This document shows, piece by piece, positions 1 to 8,973 of a stretch of 64,000 nt of DNA. The notes under the pieces were generated by a model, which was given only the letters and a program-made list of their open reading frames with translations, had not been told where the DNA came from and ran no database searches. The translations under genes and the position numbers were made by a program. The DNA comes from Agaribacillus aureus (GTDB lineage: Bacteria > Bacteroidota > Bacteroidia > Cytophagales > Cyclobacteriaceae): positions 248,001 through 312,000 of the forward strand of contig JAUJEB010000003.1 in NCBI GenBank assembly GCA_030442055.1, in the 5' to 3' direction. Each line of letters starts with the position of its first letter. Within the stretch, counting starts at the first letter, position 1.

Positions 1-170
1 ATGATCGACCACCAGCTTGACATCCCATCGATCAGCATCTGCCCGTCTTCCAACTCAAAGTAAACACCTTTTCCCTTTTTGACAACCAGGGAATCTATAG
101 ACCTTGTGGCCGATGAATAGGGATGCCAGATGTGTTTATGATCAAATTCAATAAGTTCGTGTGTATTCAT
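1..170 (-). CDS. bioA: Adenosylmethionine-8-amino-7-oxononanoate aminotransferase, N-terminal part
   Basis: BioA is a PLP-dependent class III aminotransferase of biotin synthesis that converts KAPA to DAPA using SAM as amino donor. Only the first 56 codons lie in the window; the gene runs off the left edge. The visible part has the typical BioA opening: D-x-K-H-I-W-H-P-Y near residues 10-18, then a short beta region, and D-G-M-S-S-W-W at about residues 49-55, which forms part of the substrate pocket in the family. The ATG at 170 fits the family start. It is divergent from the regulator at 435, with 264 bp between. The catalytic lysine and PLP site are outside the window, so the call rests on the N-terminal signature alone, which is distinctive. 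Confidence 0.88.
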   Translation of the reverse strand, partial: MNTHELIEFDHKHIWHPYSSATRSIDSLVVKKGKGVYFELEDGQMLIDGMSSWWSI

Positions 171-434
171 AGTAAGTTGTTTGTACAATACATTTTGCGA
201 TCAATACCAGTCCGGCGAGGGCAGAACAAGCATTTGATGGATGGAAGAATTAATTTCATTTCAATATAAAGTCTGACCTTCAGGCCGGTGTAAAAGTAAA
301 AATTTTTAACAAAATTGATTAAAAAAGCGCAAATGGCAGGGATCAAATATATGTTGTAAATGATTTAAGTCAGTTAGCTGCTACATGAAATGCTTTAAAT
401 ATGTAAATTAGTATATTTACTGAAAAGCTATACC

Positions 435-1607
435 ATGAATAAAATAATCCTTATAACTGATTTGGGAGAGGAATATGGGACCAGCCTTTTAAAAGGGATC
501 ACAAAGTATTCCCAGGAATTCGGCCCGTGGGCTTTTTGCAGAATGCCCACCTATTACCGCGAGACCATGGGCACGGAAGGTATTTTAAAATGGGCCAAGG
601 AATGGGAAGCCAATGGTATAGTGGGACAATTTTACAACAATTCAAATCTCGAAAAATTCCTGGCAGAAGGCATTGCGGTCATCGCCCAGGATTTCAAGGA
701 GCGCCAGCACAATGTCCCGAATATCACCGGTGACTATGCCAGGGCCGGTCGAATGGGAGCTTCTTACTTCCTGAGGAAGGGATATGAACATTTTGCATTT
801 TACGGATTTAAAAATATTGTCTGGTCGAGAGAAAGAGGCCAGGGTTTCGAAGAAGAATTAGCGAAAGAAGGTTATAAGGTTCATTATTTTGAACACACCA
901 GTGATCTCGAGTCGCGGAAACTTTGGTATTACAAGCCTTCGGCATTGAGTGACTGGTTAAAATCACTCCCCAAGCCTATCGCCCTGATGGCATGTGACGA
1001 TAACCAGGGGATGCATATTACCGAAGCATGCAGATTAACCAAGATCCGCATTCCTGAGGAAGTTGCGGTATTGGGCGTTGATAACTCCGAAATGCTCTGC
1101 AACCTTTCAGATCCACCATTGAGCAGTATTGCCCTGGACACTGAAAAAGGCGGCTATGAAACGGCCCGGCTGCTGGATCATATGATCAAGTCTAAGAATA
1201 AAGACTTTTACGACGTGGTAGTTGAGCCAACCCAGGTAGTCACCAGAAACTCCACTGATATCTACGCCACCAAAGACGAATATATCGGGATGGCGTTAAA
1301 ATTCATACATAACAATATTGAAAAAAACCTGAAGGTAGATGATGTATTGAAGCAGGTACCCCTGGCACGGCGATCGCTGGAAAAAAGATTTTACAAAGTA
1401 ACGGGTTATCCGGTATATGAATACATTTTTAACCTGCGGATAGAAAAATTCACGCAAAAGCTGCTGGAGACCGACCTATCTATTTTTGAAATTGCCATGG
1501 ACCTGGGATTGAATGACAGTAAGAACATCGCGCGGCAGTTCGGGCAGATTAAGGGCTGTACGCCTACTCAATATCGTAAAAAGTACTTAATTGATCAGGG
1601 CAAATGA
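435..1607 (+). CDS. XylR-type AraC-family transcriptional regulator with sugar-binding domain
   Basis: A 390-residue cytoplasmic regulator, the same length class as E. coli XylR. Residues about 1-275 form a LacI/periplasmic-binding-protein-like effector domain with no N-terminal LacI helix-turn-helix (note V-L-G-V-D-N near residue 213, typical of the last part of such domains). Residues about 285-385 are an AraC-type double helix-turn-helix with R-R-S-L-E-K-R-F and the closing G-C-T-P-T-Q-Y-R. Family members sense a sugar, often xylose, and activate nearby catabolic genes. No xylose gene is visible next to it: bioA is divergent and a phosphoesterase converges on it. Ligand and targets are therefore unknown, and the name describes architecture only. 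Confidence 0.85.
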   Translation: MNKIILITDLGEEYGTSLLKGITKYSQEFGPWAFCRMPTYYRETMGTEGILKWAKEWEANGIVGQFYNNSNLEKFLAEGIAVIAQDFKERQHNVPNITGDYARAGRMGASYFLRKGYEHFAFYGFKNIVWSRERGQGFEEELAKEGYKVHYFEHTSDLESRKLWYYKPSALSDWLKSLPKPIALMACDDNQGMHITEACRLTKIRIPEEVAVLGVDNSEMLCNLSDPPLSSIALDTEKGGYETARLLDHMIKSKNKDFYDVVVEPTQVVTRNSTDIYATKDEYIGMALKFIHNNIEKNLKVDDVLKQVPLARRSLEKRFYKVTGYPVYEYIFNLRIEKFTQKLLETDLSIFEIAMDLGLNDSKNIARQFGQIKGCTPTQYRKKYLIDQGK

Positions 1608-1740
1608 CTTAAACCCTGGCAACTCTCTTCCTGCAAATGGGGCTAAAATACTCTCCCCTATTTCTCTAAAATCCCGGATACCAACACTGTCACTTTATAT
1701 AAAGCTATAATTTGGTCGTCATCATGCGGACTTCCATCTT

Positions 1741-3144
1741 TTATTCAGTACCAGTAGCTACCCCGTTCAGGTTCATCGGATACTTGATCTCTTCACCATA
1801 TTGTCTATTTTTCACCAACGTGATATTGGCGGGGATCTTAAATAGATTGTCCTCCTGCAGGCTTTCAACTTCTGAATGATAAAGTGTCTGCTTTTCATCT
1901 TCATCATAGGTGGCGCTGACAACCGTATATATGCTCATCCTGTCAGGTAAGGCTTTTTCTGCGGGTAATACGTGGATCCATTTTATCTGGTTACCTGAAA
2001 AGCTGTGCAGGGTCCATGGTTTATCGTCATCATTGACACGCGGGAAAGCCCCCCAGCTTCCTTCTCCCAGGAACATGGTACCATTTTCATCATCCCTGAC
2101 AAATCCCATGAACGAATCGGCGCTGGTGCTATCGGGGCGAAGCGGATAAGTGATCTTGCTCATATGCGAATCACCATCCAAAGCCACATCCAACCCGTAA
2201 TCATAAAACAGATAAGCCCACTGGTTAAACTGATATTCATTCTCAGCTTTTCTAGCGGTATGAGGCCAGAAAGGTTTATGATAACCGGCTATTTTCATTC
2301 TGAAATCTTTGTGCGTCCTCAAATCGTTTTTCAACCAGTCCCGCTGGGCGCCACCTTCATCAATTTCGGAATTCAGGGAAATCATATGAAAAAAATCACC
2401 GCCAAAGGACAGGGAAAAATAAATCCTGGAGGAATCGTTATCCTGGTAAGGCGCATTAAAAATGTAATTCAAATTAGCGTGATCGCCATTTTCATGATTC
2501 CCATGAACGGGAAATACGGGAATCATTCTTCCATCTTCAGTAGTTGTCAATTCCTGCCAGTCTTTTAGCCAGGTATGCCAGCGTTTGGCATCGGTACCAT
2601 TGCCGCTGCAAAAATCACCGTTGAACATAACAAAGAGCGGTCTCAGCTTTGACACCAGCCTGTTGGAGGCTCTACCTGCTTCCAAAGGTTCATCATCACT
2701 TTTTGTATCGCCGCCGGCAACAAAGGTAAATGGTTTAGGTTTATCAGGCGCCGTGCGAAACCAGTAGCGCTCGCTCACGCCGTTATCATCTTTGATCACA
2801 AAGTAATAAGCCTTGTCTGGTTTTAAATCAGTAAGGCTGGCAAAGTGCGTATTCATCTCATATTTTTCCAAAACCCTTTCTGCTTTTTGGGAATGCTTAT
2901 ATTTCCAAAAGGCCCTTCCATGATCCCGTAATCCATACATCACCACGGGATTGACATCTTCGTGCTGGTCCCAGGCAATGGTTAAATTGGTGGTGGGATC
3001 GTCCCGCCACACCAGGCGGTACTTATCCGAAAGTGCGAAAGTTTCAGGGATGGTTTGACAGCGTTGCAGCAGCAAAACCAAAAGGATCATGGGCATGGTA
3101 ACCGATACCAGGCGAACAATAATTTTGAAAGACTTAGTTTTCAC
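1741..3144 (-). CDS. Purple-acid-phosphatase-like metallophosphoesterase
   Basis: A 467-residue exported phosphoesterase. The start at 3144 is GTG; ATGs at codons 17 and 19 lie inside the hydrophobic N-terminal segment, so GTG keeps the signal sequence intact. A fibronectin-like N-terminal domain of purple acid phosphatases covers about residues 40-130. The calcineurin-like domain follows with G-G-D-T, N-G-D-F, G-N-H-E, G-Y-H-K-P and D-G-D-S-H, the last in place of the usual G-H-x-H. It is last in a minus-strand group behind a ChbG-type deacetylase (39 bp upstream) and a second phosphoesterase. The substrate cannot be read from sequence; a phosphomonoester or phosphodiester released outside the cytoplasm is an inference. 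Confidence 0.82.
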   Translation of the reverse strand: MKTKSFKIIVRLVSVTMPMILLVLLLQRCQTIPETFALSDKYRLVWRDDPTTNLTIAWDQHEDVNPVVMYGLRDHGRAFWKYKHSQKAERVLEKYEMNTHFASLTDLKPDKAYYFVIKDDNGVSERYWFRTAPDKPKPFTFVAGGDTKSDDEPLEAGRASNRLVSKLRPLFVMFNGDFCSGNGTDAKRWHTWLKDWQELTTTEDGRMIPVFPVHGNHENGDHANLNYIFNAPYQDNDSSRIYFSLSFGGDFFHMISLNSEIDEGGAQRDWLKNDLRTHKDFRMKIAGYHKPFWPHTARKAENEYQFNQWAYLFYDYGLDVALDGDSHMSKITYPLRPDSTSADSFMGFVRDDENGTMFLGEGSWGAFPRVNDDDKPWTLHSFSGNQIKWIHVLPAEKALPDRMSIYTVVSATYDEDEKQTLYHSEVESLQEDNLFKIPANITLVKNRQYGEEIKYPMNLNGVATGTE

Positions 3145-3183
3145 GACAAGGGGTTTGGGTGGTCATTCACTTTATTGAATGGA

Positions 3184-4185
3184 TTATTTATTTTCAAATC
3201 GTCTCATGATCTCCTTCCAATTGGTAAAAATAATCCCTTCGTCTTTAAAGAACTGGATCATATCGGCGTCACCAAACATTTGTGCTTCCCATACCCGCTG
3301 TTGCCAGGAATTGGTAATGCTCTTTAACTGCTCTGATTCAACCGCAGGATGAAAAATGATTTCGGTGAGACCGGGACCAAGAGATCTGATTAGCTCCTTA
3401 AAGGCCTCCTTTTTTTCTTCATAGGTTTCTGCTTTCGGTGCACTGGTAAAGTTATCCACCTTAGGCAGGCTGTAGGTGTCCATAAAGCTGATCAGCTCAT
3501 CTGTTATGGGATAACCCGCTTGTTTAAAACGAGCCACAACCAGTGAATCCGATAAGTCTATGGCATTCGCCGGGATGCCGTATTCCATTGCTATTTTCAG
3601 GTAAGCCAGGGCAAAGTCAGGATGCCCGTAAAGTGTTCCCATGTGTGTATCAATATGATCAGGCCGATATCCCAGAGCAATAGACTTTTCAATTTGGGCG
3701 CGTACTTCTTTGGCAACTTCCTCTGGAGTGGCATTTTGTACCACTTCCGGAACACTTCGCCACAGCATTCCTTCACTGTCGATCAAACCCGGCACATCGG
3801 TCACAGGCAATACGGATGGCCAACGATATGTTTTCCATTCACTGGTCAGTGTAAGGTGTAATCCCATATCAATCTCGGGATGTTCTATTGCCCATGCTAT
3901 GATATCCTCGAATTGAGGACAAGGTGGCATGGCGGCGGCTGATTGTATGTGTCCGGCCAGTAAAGATTTCTTGGCCGCTATATTGGCTTCCTCACTCATG
4001 CCGATGTCGTCGGCATGAAGCATGATGACCTTTTTGCCAGCAGGATAACCCAATCGTTCCGCCCAATTCGCCGGCTCGGGCTTGTCTTCTACTACTAATT
4101 GTTTACTTTCCGCGCTTTGCTTCTGCCCACAGGACCACAGCAAAGCAGAAGCAAACAGTATGGTTAATATTAATTTCGAATTCAT
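3184..4185 (-). CDS. ChbG/YdjC-type carbohydrate deacetylase, lipoprotein
   Basis: A 333-residue protein with a lipoprotein signal (hydrophobic stretch ending L-L-W-S-C, lipidated Cys about residue 19). The ChbG/HpnK signature is clear: H-A-D-D-I-G near residue 57, G-L-H-L-T-L near residue 113, and D-H-I-D-T-H near residue 177, giving the Asp and His metal ligands of the family. Known members remove N-acetyl groups from chito-oligosaccharides or hopanoid sugars. Being a lipoprotein, this one should act outside the cytoplasm. It sits between two purple-acid-phosphatase-like genes (82 bp from the upstream one, 39 bp from the downstream one), which suggests joint processing of a phosphorylated, acetylated sugar; that link is inference. 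Confidence 0.84.
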   Translation of the reverse strand: MNSKLILTILFASALLWSCGQKQSAESKQLVVEDKPEPANWAERLGYPAGKKVIMLHADDIGMSEEANIAAKKSLLAGHIQSAAAMPPCPQFEDIIAWAIEHPEIDMGLHLTLTSEWKTYRWPSVLPVTDVPGLIDSEGMLWRSVPEVVQNATPEEVAKEVRAQIEKSIALGYRPDHIDTHMGTLYGHPDFALAYLKIAMEYGIPANAIDLSDSLVVARFKQAGYPITDELISFMDTYSLPKVDNFTSAPKAETYEEKKEAFKELIRSLGPGLTEIIFHPAVESEQLKSITNSWQQRVWEAQMFGDADMIQFFKDEGIIFTNWKEIMRRFENK

Positions 4186-4267
4186 AATAGCTTTTAATTT
4201 ATATACCAGGTTATTGCTGTATCAGACTATCTATTTAAATAAAAAAATAGTGCCTGACAATCAAAAT

Positions 4268-5656
4268 TTAATGATCTTTTAGTCTTTCCTGAAAATCAGG
4301 AACTTTATTGATCAGCTGATTCCCTGCCTTTTTGGATTTCACAAGGTCAAATGCATCGTACAATTCTCCCCTGGCCGTATAAGCGCCATAAGTAAGTGTA
4401 TCGCCATCGATGGTAATGACCTGGAACAATTGTGTATTGCCCGCCCGCCGTTCCATCCAGGGATCATCAGAGACCTCATACATTTTGGGGCCACTCACTG
4501 AAACCACATACATGGTTCCCGTAGTACCATCTTTTACCCTGGCGCCAGTTGGCACGTTATGCACCATGCCCCGTCCGTAGGCATGGTCATGTCCCTGCAA
4601 TACAATATCTACCTTATGTTTATCGAAAATTGGTTTAAAGACCGTTCTTAGCACCACATTATCCCGATTCGGTTTAGTAGAAAACATGGGATAATGGAAG
4701 GTAATAGCCGTCCACTTTCTAGGATTGTGGGTAAGCACTGAGTCGACCCAATCGCGTTGGATATTTCTGTATTCTTCTGATTCATCAATTTGCTCCGCGT
4801 CAAGTGATATGATTTTAAGGTTGGGGTAATTGATTTCATAACACGTTTCCTTTAAACCTTCCGGTCCATTTTGGGGTAAATTAAATTGTGGCTTCCACTG
4901 CGGAGACAATACCACATTTTTATATTCGTGATTGCCCGGCGTCATCACACTCGGCACCATGGCATGAATGAAAGAACCTGAATAAAACCACTCATCCCAT
5001 TCGCGGTTGCTGTCAAACCGGTTGATTAAATCTCCGGCGTGCAGCATAAAGTTTACTTCCGGCATGGTGCTATAGGCTTCCCGGATTACCCTCGACCACA
5101 TAGACTTCACATTATTTTGGGCATCACCAAAATAAATAAATGAGAGCGGTTTATCCGCCTCTGGCATCCTGATCTGGAACCATTCCGACCAACCACTTTT
5201 AGAACCTACCCGGTACACATAAATTTCCCCGGCCGTCAGGCCATCAATGATGGCGGAGTGAAAATTTGCATGAATTTCAGGCTCCCTCAAAGATTTATGG
5301 TGAAAGTACTCCGTGCGCGCCTCGATTTCCTTGCTTTGGGTTATAAATTCAGGGCCGTGCGAAGCAAGTGCATATTGCACCACTGATTTGCTCACAGTGG
5401 TATCGGTTCTCCAATTTACCGCCACCGAATGTATCGGATCACTGGTCAGGTTGAGGATAATGTGGTCCGGGTTACTTGTCGGAAATAACCCATTCTCACC
5501 GTCCGGGTGGTCAATATGATGATGAATAACACTTCCAAAACAATCCTGCCTGCTAAGGATGGTAGCATTCAGAAAAAAAATTACGACCACAGTCGTGAAA
5601 ACGCTTAAATAGTTTTTGCCAATAACGATCATGCCAATTCTTCGGTTAATCTTCAT
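4268..5656 (-). CDS. Purple-acid-phosphatase-like metallophosphoesterase
   Basis: A 462-residue exported enzyme, first gene of the minus-strand group running down to 1741. An N-terminal hydrophobic segment (about residues 10-32) is followed by a fibronectin-like domain (about 60-150) and the calcineurin-like catalytic domain. The complete ligand set is visible: Y-F-G-D-A, H-A-G-D-L, P-G-N-H-E-Y, F-H-Y-P and Q-G-H-D-H-A-Y-G-R. This one keeps the canonical G-H-D-H, unlike its operon partner at 1741-3144, so the two are not simple duplicates. Probable metal-dependent phosphatase or phosphodiesterase of the cell envelope; substrate unknown. Confidence 0.85.
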   Translation of the reverse strand: MKINRRIGMIVIGKNYLSVFTTVVVIFFLNATILSRQDCFGSVIHHHIDHPDGENGLFPTSNPDHIILNLTSDPIHSVAVNWRTDTTVSKSVVQYALASHGPEFITQSKEIEARTEYFHHKSLREPEIHANFHSAIIDGLTAGEIYVYRVGSKSGWSEWFQIRMPEADKPLSFIYFGDAQNNVKSMWSRVIREAYSTMPEVNFMLHAGDLINRFDSNREWDEWFYSGSFIHAMVPSVMTPGNHEYKNVVLSPQWKPQFNLPQNGPEGLKETCYEINYPNLKIISLDAEQIDESEEYRNIQRDWVDSVLTHNPRKWTAITFHYPMFSTKPNRDNVVLRTVFKPIFDKHKVDIVLQGHDHAYGRGMVHNVPTGARVKDGTTGTMYVVSVSGPKMYEVSDDPWMERRAGNTQLFQVITIDGDTLTYGAYTARGELYDAFDLVKSKKAGNQLINKVPDFQERLKDH

Positions 5657-5691
5657 TTAATCACGGGTTAAATATCGCTCCAAGTATTTTA

Positions 5692-5725
5692 ATAAAAAAA
5701 GCCACACTGCAATTTTGCAGGTGGC
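5692..5725 (-). terminator. Rho-independent terminator after the ECF sigma factor unit
   Basis: Read on the minus strand, G-C-C-A-C and C-T-G-C-A-A arms pair with their complements around a short loop (5701-5725), followed at once by seven T residues (5694-5700). It closes the minus-strand unit of the sigma factor (6186-6728) and the small gene (5839-6024), and separates it from the phosphoesterase gene that starts at 5656. Confidence 0.8.
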
Positions 5726-5838
5726 TTACCCAACTTTGTACTAAAAAAACGCCTAAATAAGAAGCGAGTTCAGAAGCTTGTTGACAACTACATCCATGTT
5801 TCATGACCCGCTTCTATGTTTAAGCTCTTTTGACACTA

Positions 5839-6024
5839 TTAAATTTTGCTTCTATGTTTTCTTTTTTCAAAGTACTCGTTCACTTCCTTTTCAAACTGAG
5901 ATTTCAAATATGTTTCATATACAGCCAGTATATTTTCATCATCCATTCCCTTTAACAGACACTCGAACTCATCTCTGGAAATTTGGTTTTTCATCAACCT
6001 CCCGAATAATTCTTCCTGATTCAT
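5839..6024 (-). CDS. Small protein downstream of ECF sigma factor; resembles a FecR N-terminus
   Basis: A 61-residue, charged, apparently all-helical protein. I place the start at the ATG at 6024; a GTG seven codons upstream is possible. It begins M-N-Q-E-E-L-F and continues with a helix pair like the cytoplasmic anti-sigma segment that opens many Bacteroidota FecR proteins. It ends in a basic tail before any transmembrane segment or FecR domain. It lies 161 bp downstream of the ECF sigma factor on the same strand and just before a strong terminator. It could be a truncated anti-sigma factor keeping only the sigma-binding part, or an unrelated small protein. Expression and function are unproven. 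Confidence 0.5.
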   Translation of the reverse strand: MNQEELFGRLMKNQISRDEFECLLKGMDDENILAVYETYLKSQFEKEVNEYFEKRKHRSKI

Positions 6025-6185
6025 GACTATCAGTTTCTTAAGCACTCATCTCTATTACTTAAAAATTATTAAATCGGACTATTGTCTTGCACTTTAATCG
6101 CCGGTATTTATTGAAACGGCTGAAAAAACTAAAAAATACCTGCAAAAGTTTCAGGAGGTCAATATGCCGTCAAATAATTGACTTA

Positions 6186-6728
6186 TCAGCTAACCGGTAC
6201 GACCTCCAGTTGCTTACGTATTATTTGCTTGGCTTTAATCAATTGATTTTTTACAGTATTCTTAGAAATATTTAATTGATTGGCGATTTCTTCGTAGGAT
6301 TTTCCTTCTTCGTAATTAAGTTTGATAATTCTTTTTCTTTTTTCAGACAGCTCCTCTACGGCCTTTTTGACCTTTAATAAACGTTCTTCTTTAATGTCAC
6401 TATCAACCGCCTTGTAGACCAAAACGTTTTGCCAGTACATCTCCTTCAAGGCCTCATTTTTCTTGATCTCTTTCAATTGATCAAAAACGCTGTTCTTGAT
6501 AATGGTAAAAAGATAAGAAGTGAAATTTAACGTAGGATTTATCGTCTCCCTTTTGTTCCATATTTTCAGGAATACTTCCTGGATAATGTTTTCAGACTCC
6601 TCTACATCTTTTAGAATGGTGTTGCAAAAACGGATCGCAGGCTCCCTGTATAAGTCGTATAACTCTTCGAACGCATTTGCATCTCCTGATAAAAGCCTTT
6701 CAAGTAATTCCTTTTTTAACTTTTGCAT
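6186..6728 (-). CDS. ECF-type RNA polymerase sigma factor
   Basis: A 180-residue sigma-70-family factor of normal ECF length. Region 2 covers about residues 20-90, with S-E-N-I-I-Q-E-V-F-L-K-I-W, the hallmark of region 2 in Bacteroidota ECFs. Region 4 covers about 125-175, with a helix-turn-helix of the form Y-E-E-I-A-x-x-L-N-I-S-K-N-T-V-K. The ATG at 6728 fits. No full-length FecR anti-sigma gene and no SusC gene follow; the only downstream partner is the 61-residue protein ending at 5839. Its target promoters are not identifiable from this window. Confidence 0.9.
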   Translation of the reverse strand: MQKLKKELLERLLSGDANAFEELYDLYREPAIRFCNTILKDVEESENIIQEVFLKIWNKRETINPTLNFTSYLFTIIKNSVFDQLKEIKKNEALKEMYWQNVLVYKAVDSDIKEERLLKVKKAVEELSEKRKRIIKLNYEEGKSYEEIANQLNISKNTVKNQLIKAKQIIRKQLEVVPVS

Positions 6729-7142
6729 TTTAAATGTTATGATCGTTTCGTTAATAAGTGAATTTTAAAACATTGCAATGATCATCCTGTACGTCATAGA
6801 AACCACCATTTATTTTGATACTCAGATCCGATGGCTAATTGCGTGTCATCAAATAAGCGGCAGATGCTGTTGTGATCGGAAAACCTGTTATCAGCACCCG
6901 CACGCTAAAAAAATCTTAGATGGCAAGCAAACATATACGGGAAATTATCGAAATACGGGAATAGTGTGTGACGCAAATTGCGTATAATAAACCTTAATTT
7001 GCGCATCAGTTAATTAATTTAACCATCACGCTATTATTGTGAGGAAAATGGGGCTCTTTTTTAACTCAAAAGGCCTTCAAATGGACCTATACAAGGGCCA
7101 GCAAAATTGCCGGAGTAATCAAATTGCGGCGATATCTGATAA
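6729..7142. other. Intergenic region upstream of ECF sigma factor with inverted repeats
   Basis: A 414-bp stretch with no convincing gene; a 69-codon open frame at 6778 shows no codon or family signal. It holds the promoter of the ECF sigma gene, read to the left. At 6971-6983 there is a perfect 6+1+6 palindrome (ACGCAA-A-TTGCGT). Overlapping it, CGCAAATT (6972-6979) and AATTTGCG (6996-7003) form an 8-bp inverted repeat with a 16-bp gap. These may be operator sites. Confidence 0.45.
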
Positions 7143-7685
7143 TTAGTTCTCCGCCATGGCCACCAGTTTATTGATGGTGTTCCAATTGCGTGTAGTGGCG
7201 GCTACTTTTAGTTTTTGTTCAAAAAAGTTATTGCTCATTTTAGCCTTACCATATCCGTTGGGCGAGAAAAAAAATATGGTTTGTCCATCCAGTATAAACT
7301 CCTCAGGGCTGTGATCAATGGTCTCAAGTTTTTTAAGGGCTTCCGGTGTCGGTTGGTTGGCGAGCAGGGTTACGTATAACCTTGAAGTATCTTCCTGACC
7401 ACGCTTGATAAATGGGTTATTTTCCAGTATGTAACGCAGCTCCTCTCCGGATTTCACCAATACCGCTACATCAAAGCCATATTTTTCCAATATCTTTTTC
7501 TCAATTTGGCTTCCCAGCACTTGCCGGTCGCCAGCATCACTTTCAAATATCACATTACCGCTCTGAACATAGGTTTGTATATCCTGCCAGCCCAGCTCGG
7601 CCAGGTGCGCTCTCAATTCGGCCATTTTTATTTTTTTCTGACCGCTTACATTAATGCCTCTAAGCAATGCTACATACCTTTTCAT
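7143..7685 (-). CDS. DUF1697 domain protein
   Basis: A 180-residue cytoplasmic protein that matches the DUF1697 family over its full length. It opens R-Y-V-A-L-L-R-G-I-N-V-S-G and continues with K-I-K-M-A-E-L, Q-S-G-N-V-I-F and a C-terminal R-N-W-N-T-I-N-K-L segment, all typical. Biochemical function is unknown for the family. The gene stands alone on the minus strand, with a good Bacteroidota -7 element (TACATTTG at 7704-7711) about 18 bp before the ATG, so it is probably transcribed by itself. Confidence 0.88.
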   Translation of the reverse strand: MKRYVALLRGINVSGQKKIKMAELRAHLAELGWQDIQTYVQSGNVIFESDAGDRQVLGSQIEKKILEKYGFDVAVLVKSGEELRYILENNPFIKRGQEDTSRLYVTLLANQPTPEALKKLETIDHSPEEFILDGQTIFFFSPNGYGKAKMSNNFFEQKLKVAATTRNWNTINKLVAMAEN

Positions 7686-7703
7686 GGTCTCTTATTTTTA
7701 TTT

Positions 7704-7711
7704 CAAATGTA
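7704..7711 (-). promoter_or_regulatory. Bacteroidota -7 promoter element for the DUF1697 gene
   Basis: The minus strand reads TACATTTG, an exact match to the TAnnTTTG consensus for the Bacteroidota housekeeping sigma factor. It lies 18 bp before the ATG at 7685, giving a very short leader. I do not see a convincing TTTG at -33, so the call rests on one element. Confidence 0.45.
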
Positions 7712-7870
7712 GCAATTAAACGCGATAAATTTTGGTAGTTTACCAGTGCCTATCTCTGTGTTTTTGTTTTTTACCACCCGGGTGCAAAGCCGCTACGGGC
7801 CAGAGATGCACTTTTGTTGTGACCTCAATGTCTGATCGATGATAGCGGGGAAAAGTTGGTTTTAGGAAAG

Positions 7871-8734
7871 TCAAAAAATCAGGGTTCCCAATAGAAATAA
7901 GCCGATAAGCACGAAAAGAACGGAAATAGAAATTTTCATAACGTCAGGGTTTATTCTTTTTTGCAATAATGGCCCAAGTTGTCCACCCAAAACCACGCCA
8001 GGTACGGTAAAAATAACTACTTTAAAAACGGTCTGTAATTTGGATGGGTCAGCCTGCGTGACAAAATGAGTGATATGCCCAACAGAGGCAACCAATACCG
8101 TGATTACAACCACAAAGACCGAAGTAGCCACCGCAACCCTGGACGGCACCCTGCACCTGCCCACCAGGTGATATTCCTGTAATTCTGCAAGGCCAACCGA
8201 AATCATTCCTAAGAAAAAACCGCCGACCAATGCAAAAAATCTGCCCATGGGCTTGTTACAAACAGTGTATCGATAGACATTGCCTCCCCTGTCGGTCAGT
8301 GAAGACTCGAAATTTTCCTGAAATTCCATTTTTATACTTTGATCGTTTTTTTCTTTTTCTTCCTGCCGGTAGGCGGCAAATAATTGCCATCCAATAAAGA
8401 TAATACCACTGGCAAAAATGGTTTTTAGGATATCGGGGTCAAAATAATCCGCCACCAGGGAGCCGATGATGGCAGGCGGAATGGAGAATAGCAGCAGGTT
8501 TATCCCTAATTTATAATCTATTAACCGGGCTTTGCTATAGGCGTAAACACCCGAACTAAACCCGAAAAATTCCGTGATCAGCGCCGCCCCGATGGCAACG
8601 GCCGGCTCCAGTGCCAGTAACAATAAAAAAAGTGGCGAAAAAAACACAGCCCCGCCAATGCCGCTAGACATGGCGATGGTGGCAATGATAATTGAAATAG
8701 GCAATAAATACCAGTAGGTCAGAAGTCCTTCCAT
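7871..8734 (-). CDS. TauE/SafE family membrane permease
   Basis: A 287-residue integral membrane protein with seven to eight hydrophobic segments, an interior hydrophilic loop at about residues 125-155 rich in Glu and Lys, and family features such as G-I-G-G-A-V-F-F-S-P-L near residue 26 and G-G-F-F-L-G-M-I-S-V-G near residue 170. TauE/SafE proteins are thought to export sulfite, sulfoacetate or related organic anions from the cytoplasm. No sulfur-metabolism gene is adjacent, so the substrate is open. It appears to be a single-gene unit, with gaps of more than 180 bp on each side. Confidence 0.85.
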   Translation of the reverse strand: MEGLLTYWYLLPISIIIATIAMSSGIGGAVFFSPLFLLLLALEPAVAIGAALITEFFGFSSGVYAYSKARLIDYKLGINLLLFSIPPAIIGSLVADYFDPDILKTIFASGIIFIGWQLFAAYRQEEKEKNDQSIKMEFQENFESSLTDRGGNVYRYTVCNKPMGRFFALVGGFFLGMISVGLAELQEYHLVGRCRVPSRVAVATSVFVVVITVLVASVGHITHFVTQADPSKLQTVFKVVIFTVPGVVLGGQLGPLLQKRINPDVMKISISVLFVLIGLFLLGTLIF

Positions 8735-8973
8735 TTCGTTACAGTTTATTGCCTAAGTTGCACTAAACTGTACTAAATCTGAGTATTAGGGAATACACTT
8801 TTCGATAGAAGGAACAAACAGGAAGCATTAAAGCGATACGGTCTTTAATGGAAAGTTGACGGTAGTATTCTCCCTGTCCAGATGTTTTTTCACAAATGCA
8901 CAAAAGTACTACGCGGGTTCCGGTTCAGTTGGGGAAGCCCGCCGTAGTATACTTTATGCTTTAGTGGTTAAAT

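Noticed and set aside
6778-6987. 69-codon frame with several Cys
   Set aside because: It ends at a palindrome upstream of the ECF gene, has no family signal and is not in a gene-like context.
7775-7784. CACCCGGGTG palindrome considered as a terminator or operator
   Set aside because: Only 10 bp with no loop and no T tract in either direction.
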